Assembly (NCBI RefSeq): GCF_018143015.1
Contig: NC_054741.1
Coordinates: 18,843,736 to 18,907,735 of the forward strand
DNA: 64,000 bases
Reading direction: 5' to 3'
DNA from: Lytechinus variegatus
Taxonomy: Eukaryota; Echinodermata; Echinoidea; Temnopleuroida; Toxopneustidae
The translations under genes were made by a program, and so were the position numbers. Within the stretch, counting starts at the first letter, position 1, and each line of letters opens with the position of its first letter. Under the pieces are notes generated by a model that ran no database searches, was not told where the DNA came from, and saw nothing but the letters and a program-made list of their open reading frames with translations. Below, piece by piece: positions 47,502-58,792 of the stretch.

Positions 47502-49847
47502 GATTCTACTTTTCTATTTGTGTGTGGAAAATATGGTTCTCTTTTCTTCAAAAAACCTGTTGGTGTCATTCTGTTTCTTGTGTATATTTGAATTCCTTAA
47601 ATATTTAAAGAAGAAACATTTATTCTAAATTTCATTTTATAACAGTTCTTATGATGACCAATAATTTGTTTGCTCTTTATTGTACTTTATGTATATGAAA
47701 TTTATTGACAACTTGGAGTCATCTTTCATTTAACCAACTGATTGAATTTTACCAGTGCTAGTGAAATGTTCGGAATGTATGTTAATTTGACTATGACATT
47801 GTAAGCTCTATTCCATAAGCATTCGAGTGAATGCATTGATATTACTTGGTTTATTCCACACATTCTTATTCCACTCAAATCACATTTTCAATTCCTTTAT
47901 GCAATATACCGGTAAATGCATTGAATATCATGAGAGATAACTCTGAAATACATTAATCACTATATGCATTCATTTTATGATTTTCTTTTTTTTTCAAAAC
48001 AGACTATAATATTTATATTATGACTTCTGGAAGTTGTCAACTGATTTGTTCTTTGTTATGCTTTGGTTTATTTAATATGATCATGCTATATAACATCTTT
48101 ATGTACTGTATTATTACTTTTTTTCATAATACACATTCATCAAATGCAAAATCAAGGTATTATATTAGGCTTGATTTCTTTGACCTTTGAATGGCTGCAA
48201 TATTTACACAGATGTATTTCCTAGAATATATGAAAACATAATTAACGTTCTCATTCATTTCATTATGGTGCATTTATTTCAGACTCATTTTAAACTCTCC
48301 TTCATTATAGGGAGTGATTTAGTTATATTTGTATTGTAATAAATGTGACAGAACTGATAGGTTGAAATGAATTCACAGATTTTCTTAAACAGAAAGGATG
48401 TAAATAATTATGTTTTAGTCTGGGCACAAGCAATCACTATTAGAAGACATCATACTCATAAAATAGGTATGTGATAGTGTTTATATAAGTCAATATATAA
48501 AGGTTTTCATTTAATTGGGCAAGTGTAAAATATGAAAATGATAATGGCAAAAACTTGGTTTACTGTACATAATTTTCTTTCTATGTTATGGGTAATAAGA
48601 CTCTGAGTGTTCTGTTTTGAAGATGTTATCAAATTTATTGAGTTTCTTTTTAGATGTTAAAATCAGTAAAGTTTATATATATGTTTGAAGAGTTTTAAGT
48701 TTGTGAGACACTGCACATTGATTGTGTAACTGATGAGTAGAAATCACATGAAGTAAAACAAAATTATCTTTGAAATGTGTCATTGATTGACAAAAAATCT
48801 TTATGAAGTAGAAAATGATCAGACTGTAATAAATTCTGGTTTTCATGTTTGTTTATTGAATTTATATAAAAACAGATCACATGATTTATGAGTAATTGAT
48901 GGCAATTTAAAGTATTTTGCTTTTTTGAAACTATATATGTACATTTTTGTTATTTTCTAAAATTTTCATGGAATAGGAAATATTCAGACTGTCTGTTTTT
49001 GTCCCTCTTTTTATCTATTTGCTGCAAAATTTTAATATGTAAATTCTTTCATTTTTCTTCACTTGTTTCTTGGTTGGAACATATATGTAAGAAGATATCA
49101 CATCTATAACAATTTTGATATGATTTTAAGGTTTAAAAACTAAAGGATATTCATACGTTGATTTCATAATGTACTTTGTCTGTTATCATGTCCCTATAAT
49201 GGAGGTAATTTATGTTTCTACATTGTTTTTAAATTGTGGACAAAATATTAGCAATATTGATGTTTGTGCATAGAAAACACATAAATTCAACATCAGTATA
49301 GTTAGGGTGAACCGAACTTACGTTAAAAAGAAATTGTATATTTATGGCTTTCCGCTCACTTTGAGATCTTGTTATAGTGATATCTGGAAATTCTTGTGTG
49401 GTTTATTCAAGGTCTTGTCTTGGAAAAAAAATCAAATCTAGATCATAATTGTCAGTTTGAAGGAAAAAAGTAGCAACAAATATTGCTTATTAGGAAGAAT
49501 ATTAAATGTAATCAAAGCAATATAGAACCATACTCAACCAATCACATATCACAATCATTTCAAAATCATGCAAACTGACAAACATAGTAATGAATTTTCA
49601 AATTTGTTATTATCCAGTATCATGAAATAAAGGTGGAAAATGGCCTCAAACTCAGTCCATCCAAAATATGACAACAAAACTCTTTCCACATAAATTGTTG
49701 TAGTCAAGAAACATTTCCTTTATTCACTTGTGCCTTGATCTGTGTATTGACTTGAAATCAATAGCCATTTATATCTATCACTTTCTTGATGTGTCGTTAA
49801 ACAACAATCTTCCATATGAAGTCTTCCTTCAATTCTTTTTTGATATG

Positions 49848-49861
49848 GTTGTCATGGAAAC
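49848..49861. promoter_or_regulatory. RFX X-box-like motif downstream of RREB1
   Basis: GTTGTCATGGAAAC fits the RFX pattern with a two-base spacer. It lies 3 kb past the stop codon. Function is inferred only. Confidence 0.35.
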
Positions 49862-50010
49862 AAAGTAGAAGAGAGTTTATGTCTTCCCGAATCATGAGCA
49901 GTAGTCGTTGAAATAAATTATTATGGGATTATGCGGGTTGTATTTTATAGATTATATATGTTGAGATTTGTTGGTGTAATAGTGATCAGTAATAAATGTT
50001 TTATGATCAT

Positions 50011-50413
50011 GGAATACTGGCTGTGACTGGTTCTTTTCAGGGAATGTAGTTTGAGCTTAAAGTGTTGTTTGGATACCTCAATACTTGGGAGCGAGTTGGG
50101 ATTGGTCATGAATGCCAAAATAATTTTCGGGTGTGGTTCAAAACATAGGTACAGGGCATAACAAAGTGAGAGAGGGTGGATGGTATGAGGATAAGAAAGA
50201 AGGAGGTAAGATAGGTGGGAGAGAGGACTGTATAAGGGTGAGGGGGGGGGGCTTAGAGTATTCAAGATAAGTATAAAGCAAGAGGTAGAAAAGCTGGGAG
50301 TAGGAATGATGTATAGAGAGATAGGAAAAAGGGGGCGAGATGGACGAGAAAGACACAAAAAAGATATAGAGGGGAGTGGAATAGAGAGTAAGAGAGAAAG
50401 GATAAGTAGATCT
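50011..50413. repeat. Intergenic purine-rich tract with G10 run
   Basis: From about 50160 to 50410 the + strand is A/G-rich ('agagagggtgga', 'gagagagtaagagagaaag') with ten G at 50242-50251. Open frames on the - strand are S/L/P-rich artefacts. Nothing else is recognised between 50011 and 50160. Confidence 0.65.
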
Positions 50414-50681
50414 GGGGCCCCGTCTTACAAAGCGTTACGATTGATCCAATCAATTATAACTATGGAAATCCATCAGTGACAAAAAAATTTTATTCAGGAA
50501 ATTTGCACAATGTCCTTTGTAAACAAAGAGAAGCACAGTGAATTTTCAAGAAAACAATGCATGCATGAATATTCATCATTGAAAATATTTTGAACAAATG
50601 TGCATAATAGATTTTGACGTTGCTGGCCTTCCATAGCTGTGACTGATCTGATCAATCGCAACTCTTTGCAAGACGGCCCTG
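50414..50681. mobile_element. MITE copy A (~268 bp)
   Basis: The element starts 'ggggccccgtcttacaaagc' and ends, inverted, with 'agggccgtcttgcaaagagt'. Both ends continue into 'tta/tgcgattgatc' and 'ctatgga'. It shares its whole layout with the copy at 53383-53656, including 'atggaaatccatca', 'gaagc.cac/actgaattt' and 'gaaaatattttgaacaaa'. Confidence 0.75.
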
Positions 50682-50770
50682 ATGTTAGGAAGCATATGGT
50701 CGTATCGCATATGTGAATGGCAGTGAAAGTCAAAATGATTATTTTGGGGTAGGGGTAGGGACATACACCA

Positions 50771-50953
50771 TGGGGGGGGGAGTGTTTCACAAAGAGGTAA
50801 GTGTGACTTAGTTGTGTGCGGCAGGACCATTGGCTAAGAGCATGCGCACTACTGCGCATTGATAACTAGATTGCACGTTTCTTATCGTGTACGCGACAGC
50901 ATTTAAGTGCGACTCTTAAGTCATACTTAAATCTTTGTGAAACACTCCCCTGG
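50771..50953. mobile_element. MITE-like element (~183 bp)
   Basis: The left end 'ggggagtgtttcacaaagag' matches the reverse complement of the right end, 'ggggagtgtttcacaaagat'. The match continues as 'taagt.tgactta'. The core carries 'catgcgcactactgcgca', which resembles paired NRF1-type sites. There is no coding sequence. Confidence 0.75.
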
Positions 50954-51539
50954 TATAAAAAAAATAGGGAGAATACCAGGAAGTAAAGGTAGATTGATTA
51001 GAGAAGGGGTAGGGAGGGGACAAGAGTTATAAAAAAGAGAATGAGTGATTCAAGATGCAGAGTTGGAGAGGAGTGAGAATATAGTAGCAGGTGGTAGGAA
51101 AGATGGAAGAAAGGGGCGGGGGAGAGGAGGAAGAATGTAAGAGAAAGAGAGATAAAGCAGATTATAGGGGTGCAATGTATCGCAAATATGAACTAGTATT
51201 AAAAAAATTGGTTCCTGGTCAGTGTCCTAAACAAAATGCACATGCACCAATGATCTTTATTGTCGTTCAGCGATTGATTGCAAGCATTTGTGTTACAGAG
51301 TCCTTCACGTATAAAACGAATGAGTAAAGAGAATAAGAGAGACAGTGCAACATTTATTGAGGCAGTAAAATTAAAGCGTCAAGTAGAAATCCCATCAATT
51401 TGCCATATAAGTAAAATTATTAGTCGGTCGACTGTGAAGGATGTGCCCTTGAAAGTATGATCTGATCTTGTGTCCTTGGCAATGAAGATTGTCATATTCA
51501 TGGAAGCATCTGCATGTATTTCTTGTATTTTCAAATCTA
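50954..51539. other. Intergenic sequence, nothing recognised
   Basis: Partly purine-rich near 51000-51160. The short open frames have no domain and overlap arbitrarily. Confidence 0.45.
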
Positions 51540-51930
51540 CCAATCCTCTTCATTCATTCACATCTTTTACTTTCATTTCTTTCTCTGTGTCATCTTTCTT
51601 ACGGAATTTTTCTCCAGCCTTCTTTTTTCCACCCGCTCCTTATCTTATTTATATCCCTTTCTCTCTTCATTTTCTTCTCTTTCTCCCTAATTCTGTGCGG
51701 CTCTTTTGGCAATCACTTTTCTAGTCTCCTTGCATCTCTAGACTATCTTTGTTTCTTTCTTGAAAATGTTCTGTCTAATCTTGTCTCTCTCTTGCCTGTT
51801 TGTCTCTATGTTATGTCTCTGTTTTATGCCTTATCGTCTCTCTAGTCTCTACTCTGTCTCTCCTTGACATACCCCACTTTCAACTTTTCTATTCTCTATT
51901 GCCTCTATATGTCACTTTCTATCTCTCTTT
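51540..51930. repeat. Polypyrimidine-rich tract
   Basis: C/T-rich + strand with repeated 'ctctct', 'ttctttc' and 'tgtctctc'. The F/S/L-rich open frames are translations of this composition. Confidence 0.65.
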
Positions 51931-53382
51931 TTAACTTTCCCCCCATCATAACAGACCCGAGACAACACTCTTTCCTACATATTATGAAAAGCCCTTAAAA
52001 ATATCTAACACTTCAAGTTTGAGAGAATTGATGATAGGCTCCCATGAAATCTCAATGAACTACAGTATATAAAATGATGACTTAACATTGTCCTTGAGAA
52101 ATCAAACCAGGTTCTAATTCACTGGAGGAAAAAATGAAATATTCCATATTTCACATAACATACAAAATGAAAGAAAAAAAAAGATTGTATGACATCAGCT
52201 CTCTCATTTGCATATTGTGATATGCATTTCAATGTGAAATGCAAATAAGTGAAATTTTGAAATGTCACAACTTTCTTCATTTACATCCCATTTGATGATT
52301 TATTTGTGTGTTATGATTGATTTTTTTTTAAATTCAAATCAACTTTTTATTTGGAGGATTTCAATTTAAGCACAACAGACAATCACAAATTTGCCATTTA
52401 AATATAATTAGGTGTATACCATATTGAAATATCTTCAGTCAAACCAACAATGGCAAGACAAATACATTCAATAGTACCTATATCACATAAATCATGGAAC
52501 ATCTATAATAATTAAATTCAAATAATCTCATAAGTACTTCATTAAATAAACTTATCTCGGCAGTAGGGAGTAAAAGGTACAATGAACTGAATATTACATT
52601 AATCAGTATTAATTCATGTATCTATTCTCTTGGGTTAAAGGCAAGTGGCTATTTTGAATGGATTTCCTACACCATTGACAGAAGTAACTTTAATGATACA
52701 CCAGGGTGACTTGGAACACACAAAAAAAGATAAATATATATGTATCTCTCTTTTCTTTACTTTTTTCCCAATAATATTCAATTCCCTGCTATTAAATTAC
52801 TCAAGTACTGCCTCACATCAAACAATAAAATTATTGGAAAAAAATTATTATCTTTTTCCAAAGTCATCCCGGTTGATGGTACATCAGAAATGTGGAAATT
52901 TACTGTTTACCTCTCACCTCTCCATTGAATTCAACAGTGTTATTTACTCTTCTTCAATAATGGCAACTTTTTCTTCAGATATTCTCCTATGCAATATCCA
53001 CTGAGAAACAGAATAGAATTTAATTTCAATGATCAACCCTTTTGGCTCACAAAAAATTTCAATGACATTGAAGTTTGTTTGAAATGTCCCAAACCACAGA
53101 GTACTGAAATGGATATCTTCCATGGTGACACTGTACATGTGTCAAAGATACCTAGATGCCATATTATTCCTATCACAACAGTCTTTAATGTACCATGGGG
53201 TCTCAGGAGGCACCATAAACATTCTTATCTTCACAAGTACTGGGAAAGAAAGGATTGAGTAATGTTTACCATGTACTACATGTAACAGAAAGCTTCACAA
53301 TTGATCATAATATTCATTGGTATGCTCGATTGCATAATGATCAGCTCTGCCATCAAATGCTACATGTATACTTTGTGACACA
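51931..53382. other. Intergenic AT-rich sequence, nothing recognised
   Basis: No repeat family, RNA gene or exon is identified. The open frames at 52645-53004 and 52989-53258 (+) have no domain. A near-match to an X-box (cttccatggtgac) lies around 53117-53129. Confidence 0.4.
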
Positions 53383-53656
53383 GGGCCCCATCTTATAAAA
53401 AGTTACGATTGATCTGATCAAACTCAACTGCATGGAAATCCATCAATGTCATAATTTTTTTCTGCAGGAAATTAATACAATATCAATTTTAAACAGAGAG
53501 AAGCTCACTGAATTTAAAGAAAATGGTAAATATATGATTACTTCATCATATCTAAAAGATATTTTGAACAAACATGCATTTTGGAAGCTGACATTGCTGG
53601 CTTTCCATAGTTGTGGTTGATCAGATGAATCGCAACTCTTTGTGATACAGGCCCCA
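53383..53656. mobile_element. MITE copy B (~274 bp)
   Basis: It has the same family and orientation as the copy at 50414-50681: 'gggccccatcttataaaaag' at the left, and 'ttgtgatacaggcccc' at the right, which inverted matches the left end. The open frame 53432-53620 runs through it and is not a gene. Confidence 0.75.
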
Positions 53657-53753
53657 GGATACTGTTGAATAACCTTACTATCATCTATATAGAGTGTTTT
53701 AGTGATACATTAAATATGCCTATTTTGGTCTGAAAACAGCCGTTTCATTCATT

Positions 53754-53759
53754 TTTATT
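53754..53759 (-). terminator. ZNF341: Candidate poly(A) signal of ZNF341
   Basis: TTTATT on the + strand reads AATAAA on the - strand, about 345 bases past the ZNF341 stop codon. The sequence between (53760-54101) is the likely 3' UTR and shows no coding potential. Other signals further on are possible. Confidence 0.4.
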
Positions 53760-54101
53760 CAAACCACCTATATGTAGCTGGTACAAGGGTTATTTTGGCC
53801 ACCTGACTTGTGAAGATATAGCTGGTTGAATATATCTTGGGCGTTTCTCCAAGTACATCGCCAAATCTTAAAAAATGAGGGACATTCAATATTAGGTGGA
53901 TGGAATCAGTCATGTCAGTGTGAGCATGTTTCATTCTGGAAACTAATGAGTAACTAAATGCAACTATTATAAAATTGTTTGGAGATTTTTACCAAATTAT
54001 CATCACTAAAAAATCACTGATGTGATGTGTATCGAAGGATACACAATTCAAACTTTCTTTATAGACTTTTTTTCCTCCAAGTAAAGAGCCTATTTGAACA
54101 C

Positions 54102-55368
54102 TCAAGGTCTAGATACTACCACCACCACGTCCTCCATTCCTTCGAGTCCATGACCGTGTGTCACTACCACTGGAAGCATCGGCCCACTCAGGTCTCCAGG
54201 TTCCATGTTTATAGGATCCTGGATCAAAGACTCTGACGGAAGACTGATATTCACTCCAGACTGACGAGAAAGAGAGGAGGCAAGGCTATGTCCACTGTCT
54301 GTTTGGTCCGTGCCAAGGCCTTCCATTCCGACACCCACACTAACACTGACATCATTACTGTGTTGGGCTAGTACATTTTGAATGATGGCAAGGTCTTCCT
54401 CAATTGCAGCAATGGTGGATTTCTCCGACATAAGTGGCGTTTGGAGCTTGGTCTGCTTTGGCTTTGTCTTTAGTTTCTTGGTTCGTTTTGGTTTGCTAAG
54501 GATAGAACCAGTTTTCATCCTCACCTGTCTTGTCTTTGTCTGGACGATCCTTACTTCCTCTTCCTCCTCCTTTGTATCTTCTTTTCCTTTCATTGGTTGT
54601 AGATCGCTCTTCCTTTTTCTGCCCCTCTTTTTCTTGGTCTTCAGGGCCAAGGCTTCAGCGATACTACTCTGCAACTGAATCTCATCTGCATCTAGGATAG
54701 CTCCCGCATCAATCAGCTTCGCAGCATAGTCCAGGCTTATGTTTGTGCCATCAATGATCGATGTTCGTTTGGGACCCGTTTTGGCATTACAGTTATGGTT
54801 CTTCAGGTACTTCTCTCTGGCATATCCCTTGTTGCACTTCTCACAACGGTACGGAAAGTCGTTGGTGTGGAGCTTCATGTGTTCAGCCAGGTTGGGCCTA
54901 CGGCTGAATGTCTTTGAGCAGTGGAAGCACTTGAAGGGTTTGATCCCGCTGTGCGTGATGATGTGAGCTTTCAGTTTGTCCGCCCGATTGAACGCCATCG
55001 TGCAGCCAGCTACCGTGTGGAATGGACACTTGAATTTCTTGGTGGGTTCATGAATCAGCATGTGTCTCTTCAGTTTGTCCTTGCGATTGAACTCGGTCTG
55101 ACAGACCTGACAGCTGAATGGTTTCTGACCGGTGTGAATGAGAATGTGAGATTTCAGATAGTGCTCACTCTTGAACTTTTTGTTGCAGATGTGGCACTCG
55201 TGCAGGGCTTGGGTGGAATGGGAGACAAGGTGGCGTCGCAGGTAGCGTTCACAGGTAAAGACCTTGTTACATTCTGGGCAGTTGAATTTATGTGATGAGG
55301 TGTTCATGTGGTGTTCAAGAGCATCGGGTGATGAATACTTGCTGTTACATTTGGGACACTTGAATTCT
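54102..55368 (-). CDS. ZNF341: ZNF341 coding exon 9: seven zinc fingers and basic tail
   Basis: The exon opens with one base completing a Lys codon and encodes residues 523-943 up to TGA. Fingers begin FKCPKC, FNCPEC, HECHIC, FSCQVC, FKCPFHTVAGC (a C-X6-C variant), FKCFHC and YRCEKC. The last ends H-N-C, giving C2HC ligands. ALEHHM, CERYLRRH, FNRKDKLKRHMLIHEP and KYLK.H.C are shared with human ZNF341 as I recall it. The C-terminal part holds a basic KTKKKRGRKRKS stretch, a likely nuclear-localisation signal with an AT-hook-like core, then a K/T-rich segment and a G/S/V-rich end. The acceptor is 'ttttttacag|A'. The frame extending upstream of 55368 is intron. Confidence 0.93.
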
Positions 55369-56177
55369 CTGTAAAAAAGGAGAAAATATGGTTCATTCTC
55401 AATTGAAATCTCTGTCAAACCAAAGGAAATAAAAGAAGAGGAAGTCTTTTGAGTCACCAATGATCACATCATAAATTGAATTAAACACAAGCATTATGGG
55501 AACACTAATTAAAACTGTACATATCTATTCTACAGTGACTAAGTTTGATAAAAGATAATAAGCATCAATCCTTTTTCTTCAGAATAAAATAATTATACAA
55601 GATCATGGTATACACAATATTTCTCATTCAACCTTTCTAATTTTGCGATGATAAACCATGGAGGTAAAAAAAAGGAAAAGAAACATTTCTGTTCAAGATG
55701 AAAAGGAGGCATGAGAGTTGAATGTGACGTTAAAAGAAATCATAAATCTGTTAAGACATGGGGGGGTTCAGGCTCTTGCTCACGCTGGCCCTGTTCTATG
55801 GAATGATCTTCCCCTGACAATCCGTGAATGCAAGTCCACTAACACATTTAATGTCTATTCAATGCCTTTTACTCTTAATTTTTCCTGAATCTATTACTAT
55901 TATATTTGTACTTTTTCTCTTTCGTTCTTTCTTTCTCTCTTTTTTTCACTGCGCCTTGGGCACTCTACAGAGCTTATTTGGCGCATTACAAATCACATAT
56001 ATTATTATTATTATTGCTGATGCACAAATGATATTCCATAAGTATGGATAACTTCATGATGATCATGCAGTATGCTGATATAATGTATACCACAAGCAGA
56101 ATAAATATTCACATTTCATAATCCGTAACTCCTACAATACATATTTCTTGCTCTGTAGCATTAGAATATTGACTTAC
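55369..56177 (-). other. ZNF341: ZNF341 intron 8
   Basis: Donor gtaagt, acceptor acag. It contains an antisense LINE 3' fragment (about 55757-56016). The remainder shows nothing recognisable. Confidence 0.85.
55757..56016 (+). mobile_element. LINE 3' end with reverse-transcriptase C-terminus remnant
   Basis: On the + strand 55778-55888 reads AHAGPVLWNDLPLTIRECK...TF, followed by a stop. This is the C-terminal '(A)P.LWN.LP..IR...S..TF' block typical of non-LTR retrotransposon polymerases. It is followed by a 3' UTR, 'ggcgcattacaaat' and an (ATT)n tail near 55998-56015. It is a strongly 5'-truncated, dead copy, antisense to ZNF341. The clade is not assigned (a CR1/L2-like element is possible). 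Confidence 0.75.
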
Positions 56178-56377
56178 TTTTGAACAAGTTTTGGACCTTG
56201 GTTTGGATAGAGGCTGTGTGAATATTGATGGACACCTAGATCATTGAGGTCATTGAACTGCTTGTTGCACAGGTGACATCGATAGGAGAGTTCCTTGTCG
56301 TGGGATCTGATGTGCTCCAGGAATTCATCAAGGTTCTTGAAGGTTTGTGAGCAACTCTTCACTATGCACTTGTACAG
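56178..56377 (-). CDS. ZNF341: ZNF341 coding exon 8: two zinc fingers
   Basis: This exon encodes residues 456-521 and two bases of codon 522. The first finger, starting [13 protein letters not shown], has C-X4-C spacing. The second is [10 protein letters not shown]...LGVHQYSH. The VKSC.QTF...EFLEHI.SH and [11 protein letters not shown] blocks are diagnostic of ZNF341. The exon starts on a whole codon (ttcaag|CTG) and ends CAAAA|gtaagt. The remaining AA joins the A of exon 9 to give Lys. Confidence 0.93.
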
Positions 56378-57364
56378 CTTGAAATGAAAGACAGAAACAT
56401 TTAGACAATGAATGATTCACCATATTATGAGTATTTACACAGGAATTTACTAGAAAAGCTTCATTTCTGGGTATAATAGATGTAAGAATTATGAAGACAG
56501 AGAGGCTTTATACAACTGGGTGAGTGATGTTTCCGCAGCGAGGGAATTGGCACTTGATAAAACAGAATGATCTTCCGTCTATGGATCCAAGAGGAAAATG
56601 TGAAGGGCAGCCATTGAATAAATAAATATCCAAATCTACATTAAATTAATTAATGTCTAACCACACAAAAAGAGATAAATATGATAATAATCAACAAAAA
56701 GATGTTATATTTCCTCATAAATATATACCTGTATATACTACACTCAAAGGACAATACTCTAGGCTGGACAAAGTTGGAGGCTTATAAACCAATGAATAGT
56801 TTTAAATCACTCATTATGATCTACAGAAAAAAGTAGGATGATAATATTTGTTACAAATGGTGTTGTAACATGATGAAAAAACATTTTTTCCAAAAAGAAT
56901 TGACATAAACAATAAATCTGAATTGCAAACATGTCTTGCTTTTGAGAGCTTATTTGCAACAGATTCTGCTAGTCCCTACCACTCATGTTTGAATGGTATC
57001 AGATATCAGGGGAACGTTTCATGTTAGGATCTGTCAGACGTTTTATCTGAAAGTCCCATTTTATCCGACACTTACCATAGTAACAGTGGCTCTCAGCCAA
57101 TCAAAATCAAGGAAAGTTGTCAGATCTGACAACTTGTGGGACAATAATGTTGATGAAACACTCCCCAGAAAGTAAAAAAAGATTCTTGATAAGAAGGTAA
57201 ATGAGCAATCAGAGTATTGGTTTGGGTCTATTTTCATTACATATATTGTGTGGAGGCAGGACTGGGACACAAACCCATGCCTACTAAACTATTAAAAGGC
57301 TGATGCTCTGAAGAACATACAAATGCACTGGTGATTCCAATTATGAATCTACCATCATACACAC
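56378..57364 (-). other. ZNF341: ZNF341 intron 7
   Basis: Donor gtgtgt, acceptor ttcaag. A MITE-like element lies at 57006-57173. The rest is AT-rich and unrecognised. Confidence 0.85.
57006..57173. mobile_element. MITE-like element in ZNF341 intron 7
   Basis: The left end 'aggggaacgtttcat' and the inverted right end 'tggggagtgtttcat' form imperfect terminal repeats, with 'gatctgtcaga' against 'tcagatctgaca' inside. The end motif resembles that of the element at 50771-50953, so the two may belong to one superfamily. Confidence 0.6.
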
Positions 57365-57504
57365 CTGCTCATCTTTGTGTTGTCTCATGTGTGTCTTCAG
57401 CTGATAGTAGTTCTTGAACTTCTCATTACAAAAGTTACACACGTAGGAGTTATCGATCAGCATTTCTTCTCTTGGGATGGGTTCTAACAAATCCTGACTA
57501 CCGC
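57365..57504 (-). CDS. ZNF341: ZNF341 coding exon 7: one zinc finger
   Basis: This exon encodes the end of codon 409 and residues 410-455. A C2H2 finger starts YVCNFCNEKFKNYYQ, with ligands C431, C434, H447 and H451, and the linker KDEQ leads straight into exon 8. Human ZNF341 has the similar segment 'SYLCQFC...YFQLKSHMTQHKNEQ' (from memory). Acceptor ggcctcag|GC, donor CAG|gtgtgt. Confidence 0.92.
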
Positions 57505-58165
57505 CTGAGGCCATGAAAATACCAAGATGAAATAGTTTGATAAAAATTGTTTAAATCAATGTACAGGCTTAACGGTATACACCATGTATTATTTTGTGGG
57601 CATGTGTTTGGTCCTCAAAAGGACCACCAAGTTTGTTTGAGATGGACATAACTTTCTCTCTCCTGACTTAGACTGCCAAATTGGATTAAGATCATTTGAA
57701 AAGGATGGTATCCCAAAGTTCAAAGTCCTTCAAAAAGTTAAAATAGTGGAATAATGACAAAGCTCAGTAATTATCAAATTTAATGATTACTCCATTTTTC
57801 AATAAAAATCGTATAGATTACAGTGATGGCACAGTGACAATCGACACTATCTCACATTCGAATATTTTGTGCAAGTTTGGGGAGGTTTTCTGTGTGTCAT
57901 ATATATTCATACTTCCTTTATTTTGTAAAGAGGTGGGGATACACATGAAAGTATTTGATTCTTTGATGTTTTCTCTACTTTAACTCTTATCATTACAATA
58001 CAGTATAAAGTAGGAGTGAAAATGAACATCTGAGTCCCTGCATCCTTTCCCCCACCCCTTATGCCAACTTCTCTGTTTCTCTGATGAAAAAAAAAAATCA
58101 CCTTAATCTATCTCTGCTTGTCTATTTCTCTCACAAGTTTGTAAACATCGTACAAAGTAACTTAC
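57505..58165 (-). other. ZNF341: ZNF341 intron 6
   Basis: Donor gtaagt, acceptor cctcag. No repeat or exon is recognised inside. Confidence 0.8.
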
Positions 58166-58235
58166 CTGCATCCAAACGGATCTTGGCATTTTTGGCACTA
58201 TTCTCTTCTCCAAGATTGGTAACCTTCAGTATAGG
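58166..58235 (-). CDS. ZNF341: ZNF341 coding exon 6 (linker)
   Basis: A small exon encoding residues 386-408, PILKVTNLGEENSAKNAKIRLDA in content, plus one base. It has no finger. It is supported by frame continuity on both sides (phase 0 in, phase 1 out), a strong donor G|gtaagt and an acceptor 'tttctcgtag' of moderate quality. Skipping it would shift the frame. Confidence 0.75.
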
Positions 58236-58792
58236 CTACGAGAAATTACGGGTCAACTCGAAGAAAAAACAGTTTAGTCTGACAAAACCAAAGATTACAT
58301 ATAAACTGTATATGCATTATCATTTCTGAAACAGACAATGAACTATATGTTATAGAAGTAAATGCATCAAAATTTCACTTACTTTCTGATATGCCTTTTT
58401 CATGGAAAGACAATATAAACCTAATCATTGTAATGATGATGATGATGATGATAATAATACTATGCAATCATTAAGAGAACTTAATACAATGCATACTATT
58501 ACCTTGGGTTCAGTACGGATACTCTAAGAGTCACTCCAGCATTCGAGGAATTCCTTCCTATAAGGTACCCATTGTCTAATCCCTGGTGGAGATTGGCAAA
58601 TTTAGATTAACGCCTTGCCAAGGACGCAAATGCTGCCATGGGATTTGAACCCCAGACCTTGTGGTTCAAAGTCTGGAGGCACGAGAACATGCCTCATTCC
58701 CTTGCATATCAAGGATGTCTATTTTTGTTTTTTGAATTTGGAGATATTGGGATTATTAGAGAAAGATTGTATTCTTTTGTCTATAAACTTAC
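58236..58792 (-). other. ZNF341: ZNF341 intron 5
   Basis: Donor gtaagt, acceptor cgtag. Most of it is filled by a tRNA-type SINE (58433-58700). Confidence 0.8.
58433..58700 (-). mobile_element. tRNA-derived SINE
   Basis: On the - strand, 'ggtctggggttcaaatccc' (about 58643-58661) resembles a pol III box B / T-arm. It is followed by 'cttggcaaggcgttaatc', 'ccaatctccaccagggatta', 'gggtacc' and an (ATC/ATT)-type tail at 58433-58460. A clear box A is missing, so the copy is probably 5'-truncated or decayed. It inserted in the same orientation as ZNF341. It is not a functional tRNA gene. Confidence 0.7.

Larger units (their letters stand above)
46835..50010 (+). other. RREB1: Probable RREB1 3' UTR and downstream flank
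   Basis: AT-rich sequence without coding potential follows the stop codon. AATAAA poly(A) signals occur at 48338-48343, 48828-48833, 49626-49631, 49912-49917 and 49991-49996. Two Pumilio-type TGTACATA elements lie at 46867-46874 and 48564-48571. An RFX X-box, GTTGTCATGGAAAC, lies at 49848-49861. Which poly(A) site is used, and so the true end, cannot be told from sequence. Confidence 0.5.

Noticed and set aside
55778..55888. Active retrotransposon
   Set aside because: Only the last few dozen codons of a polymerase-like frame remain. There is no catalytic domain or endonuclease in the window.
58620..58690. tRNA gene on the - strand
   Set aside because: Only a box B / T-arm-like segment is present, followed by SINE-type sequence and a microsatellite tail. 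No acceptor stem or anticodon arm could be built.
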